A DNA stretch of 64,000 bases from Amycolatopsis sp. DSM 110486 (GTDB lineage: Bacteria; Actinomycetota; Actinomycetes; Mycobacteriales; Pseudonocardiaceae), in NCBI RefSeq assembly GCF_019468465.1, contig NZ_CP080519.1, forward strand, positions 2,495,001 to 2,559,000, written 5' to 3'. The notes beneath the pieces are model-generated. The model saw only the letters and a program-made list of their open reading frames with translations, searched no databases and was not told the DNA's origin. Both the position numbers and the translations under genes were made by a program. Below are positions 8,131 to 15,430 of this stretch, piece after piece; positions within the stretch are counted from its first letter, which is position 1; every line of letters begins with the position of its first letter.

Positions 8131-9096
8131 ATGCGCCTGGAAATCCGGCACCTCGAACTCGTGGTCGCAATCGCCGAAGCCGGCAGCCTGCGCAGAGCCG
8201 CGGCCCGCCTGCACCTCACGCAGCCGGCGGTGACCACGCAGCTCAAACGGATCGAGCAGTTCCTCGGCGGGCCACTGTTCGTCCGTTCGGCCGAAGGCGT
8301 GCTGCCCACCCACACCGGCACCGAGCTGGTGCGCGACGCGCAAAAGGTGCTGCACAGCTTCGACGCCCTGCAACGCTCGGCGCGCCTCAACGCGCGACAC
8401 GAAGCGGGCGCGCCCGTGCGCGTCGGCGGAATTCCGGCGCAGCAGTTCAGCCTGCTGGTGAACGCGTTGACGACCATGCTGCCCCGGCGCGACGTCACCA
8501 GCCGCACGATCCGCGAAACCACCGCGCTGACGGCATTACTGCGCTCGGGTGAGCTCGACGTCGCCGTGATGCGCGCGTTCCCCGGCTTCCCGCTGATCCC
8601 GCCCGACGGCGTCGAGTACCGCGTGCTGCTGCGGGAACCGTTTTTCATCGGCGTCGCGGACCACCACGCCTTGGCCGCGCGCGGCGAGGTCGCGCTGGCC
8701 GACCTGGCGGGCGAGAAGTGGGTGATGCCCGACCGTGACGACAGCGGGATGAACGAGTTCTTCGCCCGCACCTGCACGTCGGCCGGCTTCGACCAGCGCA
8801 TCACGCACTTGACGAACGAGGCGCACGTCGCGTTCGCCCTCACCGCCGAGGGCCGCGCGATCTGCCTGCTCTACCCCATCGGCACCGACCGCACGGGCGT
8901 CTCGACGGTGTCGCTGACCGGCACCCCGCTCTACCGCGAGCTCGTCCTCGCGTGGCGCACCGACTCCCCGATCGCTTCACTGGTGGACGAGATGTGTGCC
9001 AAGATCGACGCCGGGTACCTCGCCCTGGTCGAGGACTCGCGGTTCTACCGGAAGTGGTGGCACGACGGCGGTTCCGCGTTCGCGCTGCCGCTGTGA
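8131..9096 (+). CDS. LysR-family transcriptional regulator
   Basis: A 321-aa LysR protein. The N-terminal winged helix-turn-helix is clear (LEIRHLELVVAIAEAGSLRRAAARLHLTQPAVTTQLKRIE). Residues 95-300 form the periplasmic-binding-like effector domain. It is divergent from the JAMM-like/SnoaL/VOC operon, the usual arrangement for a LysR protein and its target, and the rightward VOC gene that follows may also be controlled. The effector is unknown. Confidence 0.9.
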   Translation: MRLEIRHLELVVAIAEAGSLRRAAARLHLTQPAVTTQLKRIEQFLGGPLFVRSAEGVLPTHTGTELVRDAQKVLHSFDALQRSARLNARHEAGAPVRVGGIPAQQFSLLVNALTTMLPRRDVTSRTIRETTALTALLRSGELDVAVMRAFPGFPLIPPDGVEYRVLLREPFFIGVADHHALAARGEVALADLAGEKWVMPDRDDSGMNEFFARTCTSAGFDQRITHLTNEAHVAFALTAEGRAICLLYPIGTDRTGVSTVSLTGTPLYRELVLAWRTDSPIASLVDEMCAKIDAGYLALVEDSRFYRKWWHDGGSAFALPL

Positions 9097-9143
9097 AAAT
9101 TGCCGCAGTGAAGTTGCCGCTGTGAAGTCGTCGCTGTGAAGGA
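9087..9143 (+). repeat. Four tandem 14-bp units spanning a stop codon
   Basis: Four consecutive copies of a 14-15 bp unit (GCCGCTGTGAAGTT and close variants) begin at 9087, 9102, 9116 and 9130. The first copy contains the lysR TGA stop and the last ends in the ribosome site (AAGGAG) of the downstream VOC gene. The pattern suggests recent slippage duplication; a binding-site role is possible but not shown. Confidence 0.6.
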
Positions 9144-9149
9144 GTCGCC

Positions 9150-9638
9150 ATGCCGATCCGCGGTCTGAACCACGCCGTCCTCTGGGTCCGCGACGCCGCC
9201 CGCAGCAGCGCCTTCTACGTCGACGTCCTGGGTTTCCGCGCGGTGCACACCTCGGACCGCGCCGTCTTCCTCCAGGCCCCCGACTCCCACAACGACCACG
9301 ACCTGGGCGTCTTCACCCTCCCGGACGCCACCGCGGCCCCTTCGGGTTCAGTCGGCCTCTACCACCTGGCGTGGGAAGTCCCCACCCTCGCGGACCTCCA
9401 GACCTACCTCGCCGCCCTCGCCACCGCGGGCGCCCTCGTCGGCTCCACCGACCACGGCACCACGAAAGCCCTCTACGCCAAGGACCCCGACGGCCTGGAG
9501 TTCGAGATCTGCTGGCTCGTGCCGCAGTCGCAGATCACCGACGCCGACCGCGCCCACAACGGCCCCCTGGACCTGGCCACGGACATCACTCGTTTCGGCG
9601 CTGACACGCCTGGCGAATCGGCCCGCATTCCTGCTTGA
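9150..9638 (+). CDS. VOC-superfamily (glyoxalase/extradiol dioxygenase-like) protein
   Basis: A 162-aa VOC protein: LNHAVLWVRDAARSSAFYVDVLGF opens module one, LYHLAWEV opens module two and KDPDGLEFEICW carries the late Glu. His in LNHAV, His in LYHLA and Glu in LEFEI form the usual metal triad of this fold. The C-terminal 35 residues extend beyond the fold. Separated from lysR by 53 bp containing tandem repeats and a good AAGGAG. A role with the divergent VOC/SnoaL operon is plausible. Confidence 0.75.
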   Translation: MPIRGLNHAVLWVRDAARSSAFYVDVLGFRAVHTSDRAVFLQAPDSHNDHDLGVFTLPDATAAPSGSVGLYHLAWEVPTLADLQTYLAALATAGALVGSTDHGTTKALYAKDPDGLEFEICWLVPQSQITDADRAHNGPLDLATDITRFGADTPGESARIPA

Positions 9639-9657
9639 GGCTTGCCCAACTGTCCAC

Positions 9658-10060
9658 TCAGGAAAGGCCCTGTCGCCGCCTCATCCGTGGATCCTCCGAC
9701 GGATCCGCATACATTGGCGGACAACCACCCCAACGGCTTCCAGCCGCAGCTCGTAATGCCACGGCTCATCCCGATAGAACTGGCACAACCCATACCCCGC
9801 ACCGTGCTCCGACAGCCACACCCGCGCCCCTGACGGACCGACGTCCACCGCACGCCCCGACACGTGGGCAGAAGTATCCGGAGTAGCCACCCATCGTGCC
9901 GCTTCCGCCGCCGAGCCATACCGCACCACGGCCTCCGCGAGCAGCCATTCCTGATACTCCGGCGACCGCCACCCACCGTTGACGAAGATCTCCCCACCCT
10001 CCGCAGCGGCATCGGTGGCGGCCCGACGCAACGCGGCGAGGATCGCCGGATCGAGATTAG
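9658..10060 (-). pseudogene. D-alanyl-D-alanine carboxypeptidase (VanY/M15B) pseudogene
   Basis: The reverse strand encodes the M15B core: GWRSPEYQEWLL, the zinc motif SAHVSGRAVDVG (HxxGxAxD) and EPWHYEL (ExxWH). The usual tail CPPMYADPSEDPRM is present but in a different frame, entered after RLEAVG, so a single-base indel broke the gene. That shifted frame stops at 9658. The N-terminus, including any signal peptide, is absent upstream of about 10060. It would have trimmed peptidoglycan stem peptides outside the cell. Confidence 0.7.
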
Positions 10061-10323
10061 GTTTGTCGGTTTCACAAAGGCCTCGACTGCGCCCCCTTTC
10101 ACTCGGGGCGGGTCGCCCCACGCCACCGCCCCGTCACGACAAGGACCCCTGCGACGATGCAACCACGACCGCTGCACTCTGGAGCGTCCACAGACAGCCA
10201 GCCTCGTGCGGGCAACCTCCGCCACGACTTGGCAGCTTGGTCGATGTCAGCAATCGTCGGTACTGTCGCGGCGAAGTACGGATCCACAGCCCAGCCACAA
10301 CGCATGCACGACGCCCCGGCTCG

Positions 10324-10467
10324 CACGACGCCTTCTTCCACAACCAGACCGACGCCGGCTCCATCCAGTTCGGCAGCGACAAACAAACCCTCATCGGGAT
10401 CACAATCGGCTGCCACCTCATCGCCGCGACCAAGAACCTCGGCCACATCCCGCCAACGCCCACCTAA
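10324..10467 (+). pseudogene. Coding-like remnant, C-terminal fragment of an unknown gene
   Basis: For 47 codons before TAA 10465 the + strand shows near-exclusive G/C at third positions, as real genes here do, reading HDAFFHNQTDAG...IGCHLIAATKNLGH. The same frame loses coding character upstream and no start is evident, so this looks like the end of a broken gene. The stretch 10061-10323 between it and the carboxypeptidase relic has no convincing frame. The family is not recognised. Confidence 0.35.
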
Positions 10468-10515
10468 CGCAACCACGCTGGGGGGTCCGGGGGGCGAAGC
10501 CCTCCCGGGCGGGGC

Positions 10516-10582
10516 CTGGGGGTTGCACCCCCAGAAAACACGCGGAACACAAAACGGCCCGCGCCCTCCGCGGGCGCGGGCC
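10516..10582 (-). terminator. Two hairpins, incl. the native terminator of the tRNA-Ala gene
   Basis: On the minus strand an 11-bp perfect GC stem (10556-10566 with 10572-10582, 5-nt loop) is followed by a base and TTTT, an intrinsic terminator. A second hairpin lies at 10516-10534 (7-bp stem). They sit directly beyond the 45-bp attL copy of the tRNA 3' end. Before integration they would have followed the leftward tRNA-Ala gene, so they were separated from it by the element. Confidence 0.7.
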
Positions 10583-10590
10583 ATCTATTG

Positions 10591-10635
10591 GGTGGAGCTG
10601 AGGGGAATCGAACCCCTGACCTTCTCGATGCGAAC
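10591..10635. repeat. attL: 45-bp copy of the tRNA-Ala 3' end
   Basis: An exact 45-base match to 38006-38050. It begins GGTGGAGCTGAGGGGAATCG and ends ATGCGAAC, which is the 3' half of tRNA-Ala from the anticodon loop to the discriminator base plus two more bases. The identity stops abruptly at 10636. It is the distal junction of the integrated element. Confidence 0.9.
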
Positions 10636-10651
10636 TATCAGCACGAAAGCC

Positions 10652-10739
10652 GTTGCTGGTCTTTGCCGAGGTCAGAGGGTCCTTGCTGGTCGATCGCGGA
10701 CGCTGAGCGTCGGTGCGGTTGCTGTACTTCGTTGCTGTA
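10652..10739 (+). repeat. Candidate integrase arm-type repeats near attL
   Basis: GTTGCTG-type nonamers occur at 10652, 10682, 10718 and 10731, just inside attL. The last pair (TTGCTGTACTTCG) closely resembles 37935-37947 just inside attR (CTGCTGTACTTTG). Tyrosine integrases of integrative elements bind short arm repeats flanking the core site, so these are candidates. The assignment is by position and similarity only. Confidence 0.4.
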
Positions 10740-10816
10740 CAGCAGCCAACCAGCCGGGGGGAAGCAACGCGGGATCGGAAGCAGGCAGATGGGCGATCCG
10801 CACTGGTGACGACGGG

Positions 10817-10849
10817 TGCCCGGGGCAGGGATCGAGCCTGCGACACCCG
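10817..10849 (-). other. tRNA 3'-end-like fragment (Leu-type acceptor)
   Basis: Read on the minus strand the segment has a T-arm (GCAGG-CTCGATC-CCTGC) followed by CCCGGGCA, a 7-base acceptor strand plus discriminator A. GCCCGGG/CCCGGGC acceptors are typical of actinobacterial tRNA-Leu. No D-arm or anticodon arm is present, so it is not a functional tRNA. It may be an old attachment-site copy left by another element. Confidence 0.4.
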
Positions 10850-11090
10850 CTTTTGTGGATCATGGTGGGCGATGTTCGGTGTTGGTGATCGATATGGGTC
10901 GCTGCCTGTACTGTTCGCAAAGGTAACCGAGCATCGCGGAGCAACTTTGGTGGTCGTCGGCCGTCGTTTGGCGAGGGTAAAGCGTGGGCAGGTGCGCGGC
11001 CCAGCGCACCGGGCTACAACCTGATCCCGCCTGTATGGGTCGTCGCACACTGATCGTTATCCTGCAACGGTGACATCTGGGGATGGAGTC

Positions 11091-12275
11091 GTGCCGTTCG
11101 AACAGCTCGCTGACGCTGACCTGATCGTCGATCAGGTGTACGACGGTGGGCAGAGCGGGACTATGGCCGATGACCCGCTTGCCCGCCTGCTGCCAGTGGG
11201 CAACCAGGGCGGGTTCCGTTACGCGGGTTCCCCGGCCAAGGGCACAGTGCGGCTTGGCGTCCTGTACACGACAGGCGGCGAGCCGGACTGGCCCGACACA
11301 TTGGATCCTCAGACGGGACTCTTCACCTACTACGGTGACAACCGCAGCCCTGGTCACGAGCTTCACGACACGCGTCGCCGCGGCAACGTCCTGCTGCGGG
11401 ATTCGTTCGACTGGAGCCACGAGTCAGCGGAGGCCCGCCGTCGCGTTCCGCCGTTCCTCCTGTTCGAGAAGTCTGCCCCTGGCCGACGGATCATGTTCCG
11501 CGGCTTGCTCGCGCCTGGCGGACCAGGCCTGTCTTCCGACGATGAGCTGCAGGCAATCTGGCGCAGCACCCGTGGGCAGCGGTTCCAGAACTATCGCGCT
11601 CGGTTCACCGTCCTCGACGTCTCCCGGATCGAGCGGCAGTGGATCATCGACGTGCTTGACGGACGCGCCACCGAGAGTCCCCACGTTCCTGCAGCTTGGG
11701 CAGCCTGGATCGACGGGCGGAAGTACTCGCCGATGCTTGCACCGTCGACGACGGTCGTCCGGACGCGGGCAGAGCAGACGCCGGCAGACCCGGCCGGGCT
11801 TGCAATCCTCGCTGAAATCCGCGAGGCGTTCCGCGGTCACGAACACGACTTCGAGTACTGCGCAGTCGAACTGTGGCGACTCATCGCACCTGCGACCGGC
11901 AGTTGCGAAGTCACACAGCGCAGCCGGGACGGAGGACGCGACGCCATTGGCGAGTACGTGATCGGCCCGTCTTCCGACCCAATCGCGATCGAGTTCGCGC
12001 TGGAAGCGAAGTGCTACAGCGACACCAACTCGGTCGGCGTCCGCGAGGTGTCGCGCCTGATCTCCAGGCTGCGGCACCGCCAGTTCGGCGTCTTCGTGAC
12101 GACCTCGTACTTCCACTACCAGGCATACGGCGAGGTCCGCTCCGACGGACACCCGATCGCGCTGATCAGCGGACGAGACATCGTGGAGGCCCTTCGCGCG
12201 GCGGGCTACGCCGATCTGGCGTCGGTTCGGCGATGGCTCAAGCAATTTGGCCCAACGACGACAAGCGCACCTTGA
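11091..12275 (+). CDS. AspBHI/MspJI-type modification-dependent restriction endonuclease
   Basis: About 394 aa. The N-terminus (VPFEQLADADLIVDQVYDGG ... DDPLARLLPVGNQGGFRY) matches the AspBHI-type N-terminal domain that recognises 5-methylcytosine through an SRA-like fold. Residues 250-390 form an Mrr-like nuclease with D-x(n)-ExK: GGRDAIGEY then FALEAKCYS, followed by REVSRLISRLRHRQFGVFVTTS. Such enzymes cut methylated phage DNA without a partner methylase. GTG 11091 is chosen over GTG 11070 because GGAG precedes it and the family begins at this point. It is the outermost cargo gene of the element, with 450 bp of att-proximal DNA before it. Confidence 0.75.
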   Translation: MPFEQLADADLIVDQVYDGGQSGTMADDPLARLLPVGNQGGFRYAGSPAKGTVRLGVLYTTGGEPDWPDTLDPQTGLFTYYGDNRSPGHELHDTRRRGNVLLRDSFDWSHESAEARRRVPPFLLFEKSAPGRRIMFRGLLAPGGPGLSSDDELQAIWRSTRGQRFQNYRARFTVLDVSRIERQWIIDVLDGRATESPHVPAAWAAWIDGRKYSPMLAPSTTVVRTRAEQTPADPAGLAILAEIREAFRGHEHDFEYCAVELWRLIAPATGSCEVTQRSRDGGRDAIGEYVIGPSSDPIAIEFALEAKCYSDTNSVGVREVSRLISRLRHRQFGVFVTTSYFHYQAYGEVRSDGHPIALISGRDIVEALRAAGYADLASVRRWLKQFGPTTTSAP

Positions 12276-12482
12276 ACCGGCGTCCCCTTGAATCCTTCGC
12301 TCGCGCTGAGGTCAGGCCCGCTCGGCCGCGCGACGGGCCTGAACTGCAGAAACTTGGCCACCGTTGGTAGACCGGTCACCCACCTCGACGGTGCGATGTT
12401 GGACGAATGTCGCCCGCTCGAGTGAGGCGGCCAGTGCGCCGTACGTAACGCGATTGCGGCAGGCAGCGACTTTGATGAGCAG

Positions 12483-12501
12483 GTCTCACGCAATCTGAGA
12501 C
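12483..12501. promoter_or_regulatory. Inverted repeat upstream of the 230-aa gene
   Basis: GTCTCA at 12483 and TGAGAC at 12496 are separated by 7 bp and lie 26 bp before ATG 12527. This could be an operator or part of the promoter. The rest of 12276-12526 holds nothing I can identify apart from an imperfect GC hairpin around 12310-12350 that may terminate the endonuclease transcript. Confidence 0.3.
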
Positions 12502-12526
12502 ACCCCTGGCGCGAAAGGTTGGAGCT

Positions 12527-13219
12527 ATGTCCGATGTTGAACCATCCGGCGAGCTGTCAGTTCCGGAGCCGTCGTGGGTCGACCGCGTACGAAAGCTGAC
12601 GCTGGGAGCACTTGGCGCCATCCCCGTCGCTGGTTCCGCAGCGAGCGCAATTGTCGATATTGTTTGGCGGCCAGAAATTGAAAAGAGAACCGAAGAGTTT
12701 CTAAAGGCCCTCGTCGCAGAAATTGGCCTTCATGACAGCAGAATAGATGGCATTGAGAAATTGATAGTCCGCGATACGGCAATCTCTGCCGGAATTTCTG
12801 GAGCTCGCGCCGCCTCTCGCACGAGTGACCCCCAGAAGCTCCGCTACTTGGCGTCTGCCGTTACACGCGTGACGATCGACTCCTCGTGGGATGCCCAGGC
12901 CGACTTCGCAATGCTGCTGCTGCAGATAGCGGATGACCTGACTGTGACACACGTCCGCGTGCTAAGTTGGTTCAACTCAGCTGAGTGGCCAGGGATTCTT
13001 AAGGCAGTTCAGAATAAAGAAAAATCGATGGAGGATGCACTCCAAGAAGCATTTCCCGAAGATGACCCTCTGGCAATAAAGGGAATGATCGCTGACCTAG
13101 CGGCGAGAAGCCTGATCGTCATCCGTGGATCGTTCTTTGGATTGAGTACATTTAACCCGGAGTCGATAAGCGAGCTCGGGATCAAGTTCCTGGATTTCGT
13201 ATCGGAACTGGACTCCTGA
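12527..13219 (+). CDS. Unknown 230-aa protein in the defence cargo zone
   Basis: I do not recognise the family. Residues 25-47 (LGALGAIPVAGSAASAIVDIVW) form a small-residue-rich hydrophobic stretch, possibly a membrane or amphipathic segment, followed by charged helices (IEKRTEEFLKALVAEIGLHDSRIDGIEKL). The C-terminal half is helical and ends FLDFVSELDS. Codon use is mixed, with many AT-ending codons after about codon 40, unlike the host. A ribosome site (AAAGGTTGGAG) precedes ATG 12527. Its neighbours are a methyl-dependent endonuclease and a Thoeris-like cassette, so a defence or toxin role is possible but unproven. Confidence 0.6.
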   Translation: MSDVEPSGELSVPEPSWVDRVRKLTLGALGAIPVAGSAASAIVDIVWRPEIEKRTEEFLKALVAEIGLHDSRIDGIEKLIVRDTAISAGISGARAASRTSDPQKLRYLASAVTRVTIDSSWDAQADFAMLLLQIADDLTVTHVRVLSWFNSAEWPGILKAVQNKEKSMEDALQEAFPEDDPLAIKGMIADLAARSLIVIRGSFFGLSTFNPESISELGIKFLDFVSELDS

Positions 13220-13269
13220 CAAGTGGGTGGCCCCTTCGCCATCTCGTCGACCTGGCGCAGCCCGATCAC

Positions 13270-13895
13270 GTCGTGTCAAGGGGGCACCTTCCTGCGGTCC
13301 GCAGCGTGCCGGCCGAGCTGCCCCTTGACGCGGCGTGATAGCCCTCCGGGAGGCCGGGGTGGCTTGACCCACTGCGACGTGGCCCGCCAACTACGGAGCC
13401 CCGTACTGACGCCTGACTCCGAAGAGCTGGGCAGCGTCGCCGCGCGGTGTCGCGCCGAGGCGAGCGGAGATGGCCGACCGCAGCACACGGGCAGACCGCA
13501 GCTGCACTGCCACATGTGAGCAGCTCGTGCGCCGGACCGTGCGGTTGCGGTGGCGGCAACGGTTGGGCCGTGCGCAAATCGGTGGCCTGCTCGGCACCCG
13601 CTTCCACCGTGCACTCGATACTGGTGTTTTGCCAGATCAACCGGCTTGCCCTATCGACCGCATCACCGGCGAGCCGCCGCGGCCACTACGAGCACGACCA
13701 TCCCCGCTCACTGATCCATGTCGACTTCACCAAGTTCGGCAACATCCCCGACAGCGGCTGGCGCTAACGTCGGCAAGCAGCACGGCAAGCGCAACCGCAC
13801 GCAGACCGCGCACCGCACCGGGCAACGCGACAGACATCGCGGCCCCAGAATGGGCACCGCCTACTCGTGGCTAGCGCAGTCATATGTTCAGCCCA
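13270..13895 (+). pseudogene. IS481-family transposase relic
   Basis: Pieces of an IS481 transposase occur in changing frames on the + strand: a helix-turn-helix part (VRLRWRQRLGRAQIGGLL), then EHDHPRSLIHVDFTKFGNIPD, the start of the DDE integrase core with its first Asp, then remnants of the GKQHGKRNR and RMGTAY segments in other frames. The catalytic core after the first Asp is missing and there are several frameshifts, so it is inactive. Terminal inverted repeats were not found. It separates two cargo modules and may mark how they were joined. Confidence 0.6.
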
Positions 13896-14048
13896 TTGAG
13901 CTCGATTTAAGATGAGCGTACGGTTAGTTCCCAAGATCGATTTACGAAACTATGCAGTTTTATGTGATCAAATTTCGGGCCGCCCACGTGCGCCACATGG
14001 ATCAGTGTCGCGGTAGCCTTAGTGGCCGCTAACGAGAGGGGACCTGGG

Positions 14049-14558
14049 GTGAGCTACCGGAACAAGACTTACGTTGCGTTCGCAAGCGAGGACATCAAAT
14101 ACTACCGTCTCATGACTGCGTGGGAGGCTAACGAAAATATCGAATTCGACTTTTTTAATGCGCACGACCTCGCTCAGGCGCGCGACACTAGTCTGCCCGA
14201 AACAATTCGGCGCAGCCTACGACTTCGCCTTGCCAACACTAAACAGGTTGTCTTTCTTGGTAGCAGCAAAGGCAAGTCCAAAGCAGGTGACGGTGCGTCG
14301 TTCTTATTCTATGAAACTGAGGTAATCGCAAAGCTAGGTCTTCCAGTTGTCGTCGCAAATCTCGATGGAGACCGAACCATTGACCGCAACTTCATCCCGA
14401 ATCGATTCTTGGACAGTGACTACTACACTGTTTCCGTATCGTTTTCGCCAAAAATTATTCAGCATGCTTTAGATCACTACGCGCCCAACTTCGCGGGTGC
14501 TAACAAGTCTGGTCCCCACTACTACAAGTCTGAAGTGTACGCGAAGCTTGGAATTTGA
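14049..14558 (+). CDS. TIR-domain protein, Thoeris ThsB-like NADase/signal synthase
   Basis: A 169-aa TIR-like protein of the DUF1863/ThsB type. The N-terminal strand NKTYVAFASEDIKYY is the TIR beta-A/box 1 region, FDFFNAHDL follows, and FLFYETEVIAKLGLPVV contains the putative catalytic Glu (Glu89/Glu91) on helix C. ThsB proteins sense phage and convert NAD+ into an ADP-ribose-derived signal. GTG 14049 is chosen because GAGAGGGGA lies 8 bp upstream and the family starts here. GC content is clearly below the host level. TGA overlaps the TTG start of the macro gene, so the pair is translationally coupled. Confidence 0.8.
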   Translation: MSYRNKTYVAFASEDIKYYRLMTAWEANENIEFDFFNAHDLAQARDTSLPETIRRSLRLRLANTKQVVFLGSSKGKSKAGDGASFLFYETEVIAKLGLPVVVANLDGDRTIDRNFIPNRFLDSDYYTVSVSFSPKIIQHALDHYAPNFAGANKSGPHYYKSEVYAKLGI

Positions 14559-15430
14559 CTAACGTGAGCATTGCTAGAGACTTCACCAAGCGACGCTTCT
14601 GGTCGCGGTTCTCAATTCAAACTCTTGCCTCAGTGGGCTTTTTTGCGATCTTTACCGGCGTAACGGATGCACTGTTCCCGGACGCACTTCCGCCTGTCGG
14701 AAAATTCCTCGCCGCCGCTGTTTCCGTGCTATCAATCGGCTATGGACTATTTCAATCGTGGCCACGCCCGGTTCAGCAGAGTTACAGTTCACCCAATACG
14801 GAAATCCACATTGTCGAAGGTGACCTCTTCGAGCAAGAAGGTAATGTCGTAGTCGGCATGACTAATACTTTCGACACCGAAATACCACATATTATTGACG
14901 AACGCGGCGTACAAGCCCAACTTCTAACACGAGTTTACCGCAATGACAGAGCTGCACTTGATCGCGCACTCGAAGCAGAACTAGATGCACATCCTGTAGT
15001 CCATCGATTCACCCCGGACGACCGCAAGCCCGGAAAACAGGATTCCTACTCCTTAGGCACGACGGTCACCGTCGCGCCGGCCATTCGAAAGCTGTACTTC
15101 TGCGTGGCTTACACTGAGATGAACAAGCGAAACGAAGCCCGAGGCAGCGTCGATGGCATTTGGCGAAGCCTCAATAACGTATGGGACGAGGTTCGCGCAA
15201 AAGGCAACGGCGACCCCCTTTCAATAGCCGTTATAGGTGGCGGCCAGGCGCGTATCTCCCAGTACTTCCCAGCCCAGGATTCCATACGATTTATCGCACT
15301 CTCATATATGTTCGCATCTCGAAAAGAGAAGGTCGCCAGTCGCTTGAACATCGTCGTTGAAAAGCGTGCGGTTCGCAATCTAGACATGCTCGAATTGCAA
15401 GCCTTCCTCAAGTCGCTAAGGCCGTCATGA
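14555..15430 (+). CDS. TM-macro effector, type II Thoeris-like
   Basis: A 291-aa membrane-anchored macro-domain protein. Two hydrophobic segments at about residues 20-40 and 46-70 are joined by a short loop. From about residue 82 the protein follows the macro fold: TEIHIVEGDLFEQEGNVVVGMTNTF, later AVIGGGQARIS where the ADP-ribose phosphate loop is expected. Type II Thoeris effectors have this two-TM plus macro plan; in that type the TIR enzyme makes His-ADPR, which binds the macro domain and triggers membrane damage. TTG 14555 overlaps the TIR stop; GTG 14564 is an alternative. The stop overlaps the HIT gene (ATGA). Confidence 0.78.
   Translation: MTNVSIARDFTKRRFWSRFSIQTLASVGFFAIFTGVTDALFPDALPPVGKFLAAAVSVLSIGYGLFQSWPRPVQQSYSSPNTEIHIVEGDLFEQEGNVVVGMTNTFDTEIPHIIDERGVQAQLLTRVYRNDRAALDRALEAELDAHPVVHRFTPDDRKPGKQDSYSLGTTVTVAPAIRKLYFCVAYTEMNKRNEARGSVDGIWRSLNNVWDEVRAKGNGDPLSIAVIGGGQARISQYFPAQDSIRFIALSYMFASRKEKVASRLNIVVEKRAVRNLDMLELQAFLKSLRPS

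Noticed and set aside
10099..10584. 161-codon minus ORF next to attL
   Set aside because: It starts inside the tRNA terminator hairpin, has no ribosome site, and its frame is not the one with GC-rich third positions.
14049..14558. Generic TIR protein of plasmid or eukaryote-like origin
   Set aside because: DUF1863/ThsB-type features and the coupled TM-macro gene favour Thoeris.
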